Origin: Laburnicola sp. R22_1
Taxonomy: Eukaryota > Ascomycota > Dothideomycetes > Pleosporales > Didymosphaeriaceae
DNA length: 64,000 bases
Direction: 5' to 3'
NCBI GenBank assembly: GCA_014281115.1
Contig: JACONQ010000001.1
Coordinates: 3,162,001-3,226,000 of the forward strand
Shown: positions 47,441-58,541 of the stretch, one piece after another
Layout of the letters: each line of letters begins with the position of its first letter
How positions within the stretch are numbered: the stretch's first letter is position 1
Translations under genes and position numbers: made by a program
The notes under the pieces: model-generated
Seen by the model: the letters and a program-made list of their open reading frames with translations, nothing else
Databases searched by the model: none
What the model was told of the DNA's origin: nothing

Positions 47441-48254
47441 GAATATCGATTTGGACAATTCTGATGGGTAGAGCAAGGGGTGCGAAGAGAGAAGATAATG
47501 TAAAGGGAGGGAACGGTTTGTGTTGAATAATATTGTAAGGACTGCTTGTCTCCAAATTATTGCCCTGAATTCTCAGTAAATCGTCCACGCCCGAAGTGAG
47601 CGGATGCGGTTGTTCAAAATGCCAAAGCAAAGGGGTCCGAGATAATGGACCTGCACAATCGCCTTGTCGTGCCCGGTTTCATCGATGCGCATGTCCACAT
47701 ACTTTTCCTCCTCCTCTAGCTCCTGTAGTTGGACTTGAAGCCCTGCGAATCGCTCGATAAAATCCGCAACACCATTTCTCTCTATGCCAACAAAGCACGC
47801 GGAGCTGCCACGCATACTGTGCCACGGCTGGCAACAGTACACAACGAACGGGGAGGCATTTTCCCGCACACTGGACGACCTTGACCCCCAGCCCATCTAG
47901 GTCGAGGCATTTTCAGATGCATCTTCAGCTGAACAGTCCAATAGCTTGGCAGACGCCACATATGCAGTCCCCGAACGCATGCGACGCGAAGGCTGAACCG
48001 ACCGTGGAAATAAAGCTCGTTGTGGTCCCGTATTCGTTTATTATGGCTATGCTCAATCAGACCTACCGTTTTTTCATTCGTATCACCATCTCACTGGCAA
48101 AGAATGTCTGAGTCTGCACATTGCCAAGGTGATTGGACCCACAGAGTACGTTTTCTCAATTCGCCAGATATCAGAGCACACACTCAAGAACATAAGAAAG
48201 CATGCCAGCCCCACTCGTACAGCACTCTACCGTACCATTTGGAAATATCGCGCA
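47441..48254. other. Gene-poor spacer
   Basis: Normal composition. A minus-strand open frame of 107 codons (47896-47573, with an EELEEEEKYVD coiled segment) has no recognisable family and I do not call it. The right part is the promoter region of the membrane protein gene. Confidence 0.45.
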
Positions 48255-50223
48255 ATGTCCGACTACGTCGAGGTTGGTCTGTGGGATGACTACGACCTCA
48301 GCATCAGCCCTGCTCTGCGCAAAGTGTTAACGGTTCCATCGCGAACTGGGACCATCATCATCACGCTTCTCGCCATTCTCGTCACGTTCGCTGCGAATCG
48401 AAGCTGGAAGATATGGCGTTTTGTGCTACATGCACTACTCGAGGCAATAGCGCGCCGTTTTCCAAAGCAAACTCCAATCAGGCAACAGCAAGCTGTCCTG
48501 CGTAACTCCGAAACCACGGGCGGGGCATTCCTCGCAAATTTGGAGCTTGTCAGGGCGAATCATTCCAGTCCTAAGGCGAGGCCACTAGCAATTGTTATGG
48601 CCGTCTTTATGCTTCTTCACTGGGGCCTCTTCCTCGCGCTCGGCATTCTCACTACACAAGTCAACAAGGGAAACATAATTCGATCCCTCGCCACAGACGC
48701 TTGCGGCTTCTGGCTTCCGTCCATCCCCGTAGATCAAGAGACGACAGTAAACCCGATCATGACCCCGATCATAACCGGCTCGGAGCTCATCATCAACCAG
48801 ACAACAGCGGCAGAGAACTACGTGCGCAACTGCTACACGTCCGCTTCTGCTACTATATCGGATTGCAATATATTTGCGCAACAACTCTTTCCACACGAGA
48901 CACGGGTGGTACCCTGTCCGTTTCGTGACACAACACTGTGTATAGGACCAGGTTCTCGTGCGCTCGCGGTGGAGTCGGGCAATATCTCCTGGTCAGATCT
49001 CGGTATCAACTGGCTACATGCAAAGAACATGTACATCCGTCGCCAGAGCACGTTCACGCCAACAAACGCCACTCCTTTTTTGTACGATCGGAAAGCAAGC
49101 CTGAATCATGTAGACAAATACCTGCGGAGTGATCCCCCAATCGAAGACCCGGAGCAAGCCCAGGCGTTCTCGTTCACGGTGGACGAAGCCGGAGGCAACT
49201 TAACGCAGATGTATCGAGGCGATGACCGCGGAGGAGAATACGACATTTTGACCGTCGGGGCTCGCAACGGAAGCTTTGTCCTTGAAGCGCTGCAGCCGCA
49301 AGATATGGTTCCGGACGTCGCGATCATTGCTGTCCGCGGCCGTGGTGTAACTTTCCTCGAGCCCTTAGACGATCCGCTTTTCTACGCCAATCGCAAACAT
49401 ACGATAGAGGGAACAATGGGGTCCAGAAACTATACGATTACCATGTATACGATGGGGCGTCCTCTGAACGTCCTTGTCGTCCAAGACCAGGTTGAAGTTT
49501 GTAGCAGACTGACTGGCTACTGCAGCGGTTGGCTTGGAACGTCGGCCCTTGGACTATCACTAACCACGTATGTACCAAGCTTAATGGGGCCAAACTTCGA
49601 GACGGATTACAACACGACGTTAGACGCGCTCGCCATGGTGGCACTGCCATTGATACAAGCAACGACTTACAATGCCCTTCTCAATCGTGGCGCCTCAGCT
49701 CTCCAGGCTACTCGTAAACTACAGAATGGCATGCAGTATATGATCTCGGAGGAGCAGTGGATGATTGAGGCAGAAAACTGGTTCATGATAAGTCTGGCTA
49801 GCTTGCAGATGGCTCCGCATCGGATGATATCCACACCCGAGTTAGATCGTAGCAGAGTCGTGGATGTCTTCAACAGTACTTGGGCATGCTCCTCGGTCAA
49901 GTCCCACTCTTCCAAGCACGTAACGCTCAGCTTCTTTGGCATTATGACTATTCTCATCGTCAGTGTACTGTTGACCATAGTTAGCTACTTGGACGAGGTT
50001 TCGGGCTCTCTAGCTCCCAAGAGGACGTCTTGGATTTTGCAGCCATGGAGACGAGACGGGTATCTGCAGCTTCTGGAAGGAAGCACCGTGTCGAGAGGTA
50101 TGTGGCCAATGAAAGATGCTTCAGGTCGATGACTAACTCGGCACTGCTGGTCTAGTACCTGATTCTGCTGGTCATTCGGAGTCCCCGTATACGCATAAGC
50201 CGGAGAGTAGGCATGGGCTCTAG
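48255..50223 (+). CDS. Multi-pass membrane protein of unknown function
   Basis: Two exons: 48255-50097 and 50156-50223 (58-nt intron, GTATGT..GACTAAC..TCTAG), about 636 residues. If the intron is not removed, translation stops at 50132. I chose the Met at 48255 (MSDYVEVGLWDDYDLS) because the frame upstream is a poor N-terminus. TM1 is at about residues 34-50 (TGTIIITLLAILVTFAA), TM2 at about 114-132 (LAIVMAVFMLLHWGLFLALGI), and the last at about residues 565-585 (FFGIMTILIVSVLLTIVSYL). Between TM2 and the last lies a roughly 430-residue, probably extracytoplasmic domain with several N-x-S/T sites and Cys residues. Such fungal proteins are common and uncharacterised. The predicted second exon overlaps a transporter relic in another frame, so the last 22 residues may be chimeric. 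Confidence 0.75.
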
Positions 50224-50646
50224 CATGCAACTTTGCGCTACCTCGGTGCGCGCGGAGCTGGACAAGGAAGACATACCTACCGCCGCGGTCTTGACTATCT
50301 TCGCGCCGTTCTTTGGCTCTTTACTCGGTGTTACGATTGGCCAGAACATCTTCTGGGAAAGTCTTACGAAAGAACTACTCAAGTCCTTAACCGCCTTTGA
50401 GACGGAAGCAGTAATTGGGTAGGCGGCACCGGGGTAAGGTACGTGAAGAATCACCACACAATCGGTCCCGTGAAGGAGGCATATAACCATGTGCTGAGGG
50501 ACGTCTTCATCCTGGCTAACGTTGCTGGAGGAATAGCCCTCTGTAGCACTTTGTGCATCAAGTGGCGGACTTTGAGAGAGAAGACGGATTCGTCCAACTC
50601 ATCCCCGGCGGAGAAGGCAGACCCGCTGGAGGCCCCGGCTACGTGA
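50204..50646 (+). pseudogene. MFS transporter C-terminal fragment
   Basis: A relic of a drug:H+ antiporter-type major facilitator. The frame reads VGMGSSMQLCATSVRAE, KEDIPTAAVLTIFAPFFGSLLGVTIGQNIFWESL, then, after a stop and a frame change, KEAYNHVLRDVFILANVAGGIALC (last transmembrane helix) and a charged tail KWRTLREKTDSSNS ending at TGA. That is about the last quarter of a 12-14-TM transporter, and nothing upstream codes for the rest. Composition is normal, so truncation and not RIP removed it. An N-terminal-half relic of a similar transporter lies at 58.0-58.5 kb. Confidence 0.78.
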
Positions 50647-51327
50647 TAGGTATATTCTTTACAACGCAATTATCGAGGGCTTAACCCTGCACCTGATATT
50701 CAGGGGGTTACAGATGATACCCGAGGACATCCATCTCACACGTGATCAACTCCTTCACAATGCCACGTGACATAGCATTGCCAATTTTTTCGTTCCAAGC
50801 ACAGATACGCAGAGGTTCTCTGAGAGAATATCGTATGAGGGTAACATGCATTACTATACTTGCCGTACCTAGGTAAGTTCGGCTACGCGCGGATACCTTA
50901 ATCATACATGGACCCATCGGTCAAACTGGTGATCCTTGTAAACAGGAATTCAATCGCAATCCACTCGGGGGGATCTGTGGAGCCCAGCCGTACCCGCCTA
51001 CATAATTTTAGGTGCGTCTGGTCTATGCGCACCCGGAGTCCACGACTCATCACAGCCTGGACAACATTGGATGGTACCGTGCTTTGAACGCGTCGGCATT
51101 GGGGGCCAAGATTCCTTCCGCATCAGGTTTTCTTGTGTATGGCTGCGCGCACAGCTGATAGGCTAGTCATCAAACCTGGCTTACTAATGAGTTAGGCTAA
51201 ATCGGCGACTATGACGCCTGCTCGCGGGGTGGCATGATACGACTTGCTGCGGCACAGCTTGTGACCGAAGCGCCCTTCCTCACGCTCACAATCCGCTTGC
51301 TTTGTTGCTTGCTACGTCCCGTTCAAC
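50647..51327. other. Intergenic region
   Basis: About 680 bp with no gene. It includes a TACCTAGGTA palindrome at 50866-50875 and the promoter of the arylesterase-family gene. Confidence 0.5.
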
Positions 51328-52790
51328 ATGTCTTTCGTGAGGAACTCGGCAATCGCTGTCGCCACGTTTGCCGCAATCTATCAGTTCTGGCTCAAGGGTT
51401 TCGTATTCGATTTCCTGGGCGTCGGGCGGGCGGTCGAGCCCATCGAAAACTTCCCATGGAATTGCCGCCGCGTGGCGCACCCACAGCTCGAAGGCTGCGA
51501 AGACTTGTTCTTGGATGAAGAAGGCCGCGTGTTGTATGCTGCGTGTTCAGGAAGCGTCGCACGTAGCCAGTGGAATCCAGCGTACGGAACCAAGAAGAAC
51601 CATCCGTGTTAACCGTATGCACGTGACCAATGGGCTAACGCCGAGTGTATGTAGGCTCTCCAAGTACAATGTCTCCGGACGCCGACCGCAGGGCTCGGAG
51701 CTGCTGGCGATCTACATTGACGAGCCAACATCGGATGGCCAGTTTCGAATGCACAGTATTCAACCGCGAGGCTACGACGGCGCAACTGGTGACCAGACGT
51801 TGGACCTTCTAGGGTTCGACGTCGACGCCAGCAAGAAAGATGCGATGGACTTCTGGCTCGTCAACCACCGACCGCCTGTCGATGCGCAGAAACAGCATCT
51901 CGATGCCACCAAGACCGGAAGCAATGTCTCGATTGAAGTGTTCAGCTACGTGAAAGGCGCGCGTGAGATGCAGCATCTAAAGACCATTTCGAATCCCCAC
52001 ATCCACTCGGCAAACAACGTGGCTTTGACGGGTAATGGTGGCTTTGTGGTGACAAATGATCACTCGGATAAAGGTAAGTCTAATATGTGGCTTTGCACAT
52101 GGTTCGGAGCGTTCATACTAACGGCTACGCAGTTGGTTTGGTATGAGCTTCCCTGCTCAAAGCGTTTACATACTCATACAATGCAGCGCAAAGAATTGGA
52201 TCTCCTTCTGGGTGGCGGCAACCTAGTCCATTGCCCGGCCGGCCAGACGTGCTCTCCCGCCACGTCGAACTCGTTGCCATTCGCCAATGGTCTGATTCGA
52301 GGTCACGACGGGCTGATCTACGTTCCCTTCTCTGCCGCAACATTTATCAGCGTGTACCGTATTGCACAAGATGGGTCACTCGAAGAGGTGACCAGAATCA
52401 ATATCGGCATGACCCTCGACAATCTCTCAGTCGATTCATCGGGCAATATCTGGGCCGCAGGAATCCCGCGTGTGTTGGACATCATGGGCTCAATTAACGA
52501 TCCCCTTAACAAGGCGAGCCCGAGCACGATATTCAGAATCCGCAAGACGGGCGAGAAGGATTACCTCGTTGAGAAGGTACTTGAAGATGCGCAAGCAAAG
52601 GTAGTCAGTGGTGCTACCACTGCAGTCTTCGATCGCATATCGGAGAGGCTGTTTATAGGAGGTAAGACTATGAATACCTGCGAGATGCTGTTCCGTTGAG
52701 TGAGGAAGAAGGCGATGATCGATAGCAGCTAACTGGGTTCCAGGCGCTGCTACCCCTTTTCTAGTTGAGTGTACCGCACGAAAGATGTAA
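51328..52790 (+). CDS. Paraoxonase/arylesterase-family beta-propeller protein
   Basis: Member of the PON/SMP-30-like six-bladed propeller lactonase/arylesterase group. Five exons: 51328-51581, 51655-52073, 52133-52140 (8 nt), 52187-52661 and 52744-52790; 400 residues. The frame is kept only if the 8-nt micro-exon is included, and then reads NDHSDKVGLRKELDLLLGGGNLV across the joins. An N-terminal hydrophobic segment (SAIAVATFAAIYQFWL) is a signal anchor. Family motifs: ENFPWNCRRV, GCEDLFLDEEGRVLYAACS, HIHSANNVALTGNGGFVVTNDH (Asn/Asp calcium ligands), FANGLIRGHDGLIYVP, DNLSVDSSGNIWAAGIP and a C-terminal ERLFIGGAATPFLVEC. Known relatives hydrolyse lactones or aryl esters; the substrate here is unknown. 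No defects seen. Confidence 0.87.
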
Positions 52791-53356
52791 ACCTTAATTT
52801 TTATGAAAGTTCACAGCGGGCCTGTTGGTATCGGCAATCATGGGTTCACAACTACCTATGTAGTGGGTATCATTCGCGTGCGCGGGAAATTCGGGGATTG
52901 GAGAACGTCGGGAAGTTGGCTGTTCCTTCGGGGTATGGAAAACAGAGAATGTTTGCGCCTTTGAAAGAATTAGAAAGTATCAAAGGCCGATCTGCTGCTG
53001 TCACCGCTAATTCTAGTTCGCCTGAGGTGAAACATTGATCACGTGTGTTCCCAATGTAGACTAGTGCCCTTTCCTCGAACTCATCATAGATAGGCACAAC
53101 TGCATTGCACCACGACACAGAGCCCACAACTCAACCTCAACTCACTGTAAGTTACGAACTTCTGCATGCTCAACTGGCTGCGAAAGGAGCAATTCTTGCG
53201 GCACAAATTCAACCAGACAGCAAGTTTAAAAATTTCGGCCCCTCCTCACCGACACAAACATATTGGTTGTAACGCTTGCTAACCGTCCATCCATCTGTAC
53301 CTAGGTACCTAAGAGTTGCGCGCGCTACAAAAAGTTCTGGTGCAGAACCATAAATC
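52791..53356. other. Intergenic region
   Basis: About 570 bp holding the 3' region of the arylesterase-family gene and the upstream region of the next gene. A TACCTAGGTA palindrome is at 53298-53307, 50 bp before the next ATG. No gene seen. Confidence 0.5.
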
Positions 53357-54570
53357 ATGGCGACAACAATATCGCCAACCCCGGATCGCACGGTTCATGA
53401 AGCCATTCTCACCGCGCTCACCCTCCCCACCCAAGCCGACAAGGAGGAAGCGTTAAGAAAAGCACTAGAGAGCTGGCAAGATGACGGCGCTGATGGAGTC
53501 CTTCCGCCTCATTTGCTCGTCTACCTTTTCAATCGCAAATACGACCTAGCAAAGCTACCCAACGCTCTGTCAAACAAAGACCTCTCCGACTACGCCGTCT
53601 TACAAAAAGTATGCACTGAGCTTAACTACAAAGTGCTTCTTGAATCTGTAAAAAAAGGTGCTTAGTAGTCATACCTACGCCGAGAACAAAAGGATCCTTA
53701 AGAAGAGCCGTCAGAAGATTAGGACTGTTGAGACACCTATCATATTTAACTAGCTGATACTAGAGCGTGTCACTAATTTAGGCGGTTTAGTTTGTGGAAC
53801 GCGGATACCAATCGGCGATGCTGAGACTGTGCAAAATGCGCCTTTTACGCATCAGGCGGCGAGGATCAAGATCGAGGAGGACGAGGGAGATGAAGGTGGA
53901 TATGGCGTGTGGCATTTGTAAGTGAATCAACTCCTTTTCCGCTTTCTCTCTTGCCGCGTGAAGGATGAAGCTAATTTGATTGAAGTCATCATCAATCAGC
54001 ACTCGTCATTATCCCTACACGTAACATTTTGGCCTTCGATGTCCGCCAATGCTTCTATATTCGTAAAGGTGATATGGAAGATCTCTGGTTGACATATGGG
54101 TCGGATGCAGCAGTACCAGTAGCGAACGCAAAGGTCTTCACCCAACTGCTTGACGAGGCGACGGAAAAGGCACGAAAGGCCTGCGCAGATTCAGCCGACG
54201 TACGCAAGTTACAGGAGATGTGTTCGCTACTACTGGAGTACCATGGCTCTGGGATGCGCGAAGTGCTATATGGAAACATGGTAGCGAGACTTCCAAAGAT
54301 CCCCCCGAGCGCCTTAGATCAGCTGGTTGCTGTTTGTACGGAGTACGGATTGCCACATACATGGCGAAAAGCAATCGAGTTTCTCAACGCCTGTACAGAG
54401 CAGGACGTACAGGCTGATTTGGCGACCAAAGCCCTGGGGCGCTTACTATACGAGGAACTGAGCGAAGAGCATTTCGAAAAGGCGAGCTATCTTGTCAAAG
54501 GACGACATAATCTCAAACAGAGAATTGCCATGTGCACCAAGATACAGGCAGCATACCAAGAGGTTTCGGA
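53357..54570 (+). pseudogene. Broken gene cut off by a hAT insertion; resembles the C-terminal half of large fungal 2OG-oxygenase-type proteins
   Basis: The first segment (MATTISPTPDRTVHEA.., 102 codons) ends at TAG just after an A7 run. The next coding-like stretch is one frame off and contains TAG at 53749-53751, then LILERVTNLGGLVCGTRIPIGD..DEGDEGGYGVW. A good intron (53918-53985) joins HFHHQSALVIIPTRNILAFDV and a long helical stretch (MEDLWLTYGSD, REVLYGNMVARLPKIPPSALDQLV) that runs into the hAT end. The LVYLFNRKY, LGGLV and GVWHFHHQSALVIIP spacing recalls, from memory, the region after the catalytic domain of large fungal 2OG-Fe(II) oxygenase-like proteins; the oxygenase domain itself is absent. 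With a frameshift, a stop and a lost 3' end it is most likely a pseudogene. The family name is tentative. Confidence 0.5.
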
Positions 54571-54979
54571 CAGGGCTTCCAACGTAGCGTAGTACGGCGT
54601 ACAACTACGGCCCGTAGCGATCACGTGAGCCGTGCGTAATACGCTCTGCCCTAGGCCGTAGCGTAGCGTAGTTTGTATACGTTTTACGCTATAGTACAGC
54701 TATATAGTAGCATCTTTTAGAGATTTTAATATATAATTTAGGTGTTTTTAAGTTGTAATTTTAGTGTTTTAGAGAGCTATTTTAGGCTATTTTTACGCTC
54801 TTTTTAGTGTAGTACGCGCTTAGATTGCAAGAATATCTAATAGGCGTTTATTATAGCAAATTTTGTAGTACTTCTTTATACTTTTTTTATAATAACCTAT
54901 TAACTTTTACCTATAATATACTGCGTAATATATAGTCCTAGGCCTTATAATTATTTTAAAGTACTCTTAATTATTACCT

Positions 54980-57830
54980 ACACTATGCCGCTATATTAAA
55001 AAGGCTTACTGCTACTCCTACCACTATTAACACGCTGCCTTTATTAGGTAAGTTATCTTAGTTCTAGTTGTGTAAGGACACTCTAGGTACTCTAACACCT
55101 ATATAAAGAAGCTACGTGTAGTATCTAGAGCTCTATTCTAGGAAGCTTTTTAATATTAATTAGCGCTATATTTAGTACGGTAGCTGTCGCCTTAAGCCTA
55201 GCTATATTAGATACTAGGTCTGCTATAAAGGCCAGCTTAAAGGCAAGCGCAATCTGGCTATAATTTAGTAGTATAGAGCTAAGCTAGAGTACCTAGAGGA
55301 TAATATAGTTAGTAAGAACTTATACTAGCTTTATAGGGACTATTACCTTAATAAAAAGTTTCCTAATTATTAGAAGGTTAATAGTATAGCTTATATTAAA
55401 TAACGCCTTAAAAAGGTGCTGTTAGATAGACAGTCACTGTGCATTCCAGTGATAATCTCTCTGTGAAATACACTGAGGAGGCTGGCGCACTACTATTTTG
55501 CATTGCCCCTGTACTATCCTAGATAGTACAAGGGCCTTAGCATAGATAGAAACTTCTCGCGATAGCTGGGCTTCTCCATCACAATAAAAAATCATCACAG
55601 TCATTAATTCTCATTAATATATTATCTTAAAGTGACAGAACACTATCAAATCTGACAGGTGCACTTAATTAATTCTAACACTAGGTTGCTGTCTACTATA
55701 GTAATTATACGGCCTAAGAGTTCTTTTATAGCTACCACTAGGGTAAGATTTACTATATTCTATTTACTATAGTAAGAAGAGGAGTTATAGAGCGCCTTTG
55801 TTAATTAGGTGATTATAGGGGATCTTAGCTTTAAAATGGCGACTTTAGCGGCCACCTAGGGCCTTATAACGTGGAATTAAACTAATCTTTTACACGCCCT
55901 ACTAAGCAGCCCCACAATACTAGTAAAATATATATAAAGTAGTATAGTAAAGTAAAAGAAGAAGGTTATAGAGCTTTTGCACTTTTTATAGAGTAAAATT
56001 AGCGTAAGTTATAATATATAGATGTCTCTAAATAATATAAGCTTTCTTAGAGTTATTACTTACTTTATTAGTAAGATTGTTTTTTCGCTCTAGATCCCTA
56101 TTAATAAGCGTATTTTTTATAGCAACTTATAGTAATTTAGATATAAAACACTAATAACTTAGCCTACTTATTAGCTTTTACAGCCTTTTTAGAGACTATA
56201 TAGTAGCTATGTAAGCCTAGCTTATACTCTAGATAATTAGGAAGTACGAATTTAAGTTAAAACTCCACTATTTTGTGGGTAACAATGCTAGTAATAATGG
56301 CACTAGATTTATTAAGTACCTGCGCGATAAAACTAGCCTTAATATTAGAAATTAATACTATATACGCTGCGCGGGTTATATAATTAACCTAATTATTAAA
56401 GCTCTTATTTATAGTAATAGAGTAAGTAATTTTAAAGCTAAGCTTGCCTATATATTACCCTAGAAGCAATATTAATTATACTAGAGATATAGAGTTATTA
56501 GAAAACTCTATAATTTTATAAATATAGTATGCGTCTTATATAAATATTATAAGCTTTTCTATATAATATAATAATTACTTAATAATAATAATACGTTATA
56601 GACCTTTAGCACTTTTAATTTAATCTAGGATAGTAGAATTAGGTGGCATAGCGTTTATCTTATACTATTACACTGCTATAAGCTTAAAGATCTAATTTAA
56701 AAGTTTATACAACGCACCCATAATATTAATAGTCTTCTAAAGGTCTCTAGCAGTAATAATAATAACGTTTATAGGCCCCATAAGTACAATCCTATATATA
56801 ACTAATTAATAGATAATAATTAGAAGGAGGTCTACATAATTATATAGGTCTTATAAGAGTTTTATAAAATATGTAAGGGTCTAGAGAGTGCTACTAGTAT
56901 TAGCAAATTTAGGTCCCTCTAGTAGACAATTATTAACTTATAATAACTTTATAAGTTACTTACTAAGCGCGTATATAAAATTAATGGCTATATATAGTTG
57001 TCTTATCTTATTAAAGATATTACGCTTGCGTAGTAGAAGCTTAATATATACTTTATTAAAATTATTATAAATTTAAACCTATTTCTTTACTATATGGCCA
57101 CTACGTTACACCCATAGCTCTATATTGCCTAGTTTAAGGACCACTAGAAAAGGCACCCTAAGTGGTATTAAAAAGCTAATCGCTTACTGCGCTATATATT
57201 TAAGGCGTATATTAACGCTAAAAAGAACAATATTAAACTACCTAGGTCCCCCCTAATATTGCGTAAGGTACCTAGGGCTTATAAGGGCGATATGCAGAGG
57301 GCTTAAATAATAAGCCTAGATCCTATACTCCTTACTAGTAATAAGTCTTATAAATATTATAAGTGTATAATGCAGCTTAATAAGTACTTAGATAATTTAT
57401 AAAGGGACCTTAGTAGTAATAATAAAAAGTTAATACAACTTATAGATAACCCACACTATTAGTAGGTTAAAGTAGGCTAAAAATATTATCTAATTCTTTA
57501 TAAAATGACTATAAATTACCTCTCTGTGCCCTGTATATCTTATAATTATAAGAGGTGTTTTAGCTTCGCTAAATATACAATTATATACAATTATAATAGT
57601 CTTATAGACTATATAATTAAGGCCTTATAGTTATAGAAGAATTGGCTAGGTAGAGAGGTTATTAAAAGCGATCTTATAAGCCTTAGAAAGGTAATCTCTA
57701 AAAGGAAAGCCTTATTAATAACCTTAATACTAAAAAATAATAATAAATTACCTAATTAGAAAATCCCGCCCTACTATGAGGCGTTAGAAGGTTTTATAGA
57801 GCGTACTACAGTTATAAACTATATTTTAAT
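54980..57830 (+). pseudogene. hAT transposase pseudogene
   Basis: Plus-strand translation through many stops shows hAT features. Around 56270-56420 DNAS-NNG-TRFIKYLRDK..IRCAGYIINL corresponds to the family's D-N-A-S-N-N and C-x-x-H-x-x-N-L region (His changed to Tyr). Further on, ALIYSNRVSNFKAKL follows. Interrupted by the solo LTR and RIP, it has no functional frame. Confidence 0.72.
55420..55657. repeat. Solo LTR (family D, copy 2) inside the hAT
   Basis: 238 bp, TGTTAGATAGAC..AAATCTGACA, flanked by a perfect 5-bp duplication GGTGC (55415-55419 and 55658-55662). Nearly identical to 18950-19185 with transition-type differences; this copy keeps the more original TGACA end. Confidence 0.93.
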
Positions 57831-57989
57831 ATCTCTAGGGGCTTCTATATATACTAGGCTCTTATATAAGCTGTAGCGTAGAGTGATAGGGGTCTACTAT
57901 ACTATACTACGCTACGTTAGAAGCCCTGGTTTTAGATACTTATAGGTGAGCAATATTTCCAAAAATTCGTTTACGTTCGCATACTAACT

Positions 57990-58541
57990 AATATAATAAA
58001 AGTATGGCACAAGGTTTATTACCTAAAGCTCTCACTTTATAGAGATTATCCTTAGCGTAGCAGTACTTATTAGTCCCAGAAATATAGTATGCAGCCTTTA
58101 CGGCATTTATTTTAGTAATTTACTCTATATCTCTTATTATTAGTCCTATCCTAGAAGGAGTTATAAACAATCACACAACCTAGAGATAGATCTTTATCCT
58201 TAATATACCTGCAGCTGTGTCTACAATTATTATTTTTCTTATTTATATACCAAAGGGATTTTCATATTATAGTAGTCCTAAGATTTGCAGCGGTATATTT
58301 AAGTAGCGTTTATAGGCAAGAACCTTATAAGGGTCAATTGTGTAGGTTACGCCATATTATTACTAGCGACCCTAATGCTTATAATAGCCGTTAAAGAAGT
58401 AGGATTGTTCTTTAGTTAGAATTTGCCCTTTGTTATTTCCCTGCTTATTATTTCAGGGCTACTATGACCGATGTTTCTGCTCTGGGAGCGTAGAATTACC
58501 GCTGGTAGTAGGGAGATAAGTCCTAAGCCAGTCTTCCCTTG
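57990..58541 (+). pseudogene. MFS transporter N-terminal-half relic, RIP-degraded
   Basis: Stop-filled plus-strand translation reads a 14-TM-type major facilitator: AAFTAFILVIYSISLIISPILEGVINNHTT-R-IFILNIPAAVSTIIIFLIYIP matches the TM4-TM6 signature (GPILGG..TWRWIFYINLP). After a frame change it continues GKNLIRVNCVGYAILLLATLMLIIAVKE and ISLLIISGLL-PMFLLWERRIT. It stops where the second hAT end begins, so that insertion disrupted the gene. It may be the same kind of gene as the C-terminal relic at 50.2-50.6 kb. Confidence 0.7.

Larger units (their letters stand above)
54571..57928 (+). mobile_element. hAT-family DNA transposon, RIP-degraded
   Basis: Terminal inverted repeats start CAGGGCTTC and share CAGGGCTTC(C/T)AACGTAGCGTAGTA on both ends (54571 inward and 57928 inward). 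They are flanked by 8-bp duplications GTTTCGGA (54563-54570) and GTTTTAGA (57929-57936), which differ by two transitions. An 8-bp duplication and CAGGG ends are diagnostic of hAT. It carries a solo LTR (55420-55657); without it the element is about 3.1 kb. Its leftmost 22 bp also supply the last codons and TAG (54590-54592) of the host reading frame. About 290 bp of its left end recur at 58542-58845. Confidence 0.87.

Noticed and set aside
47573..47896. Minus-strand 107-codon frame with an E-rich segment
   Set aside because: No signal peptide, domain or splicing support; probably a chance open frame.
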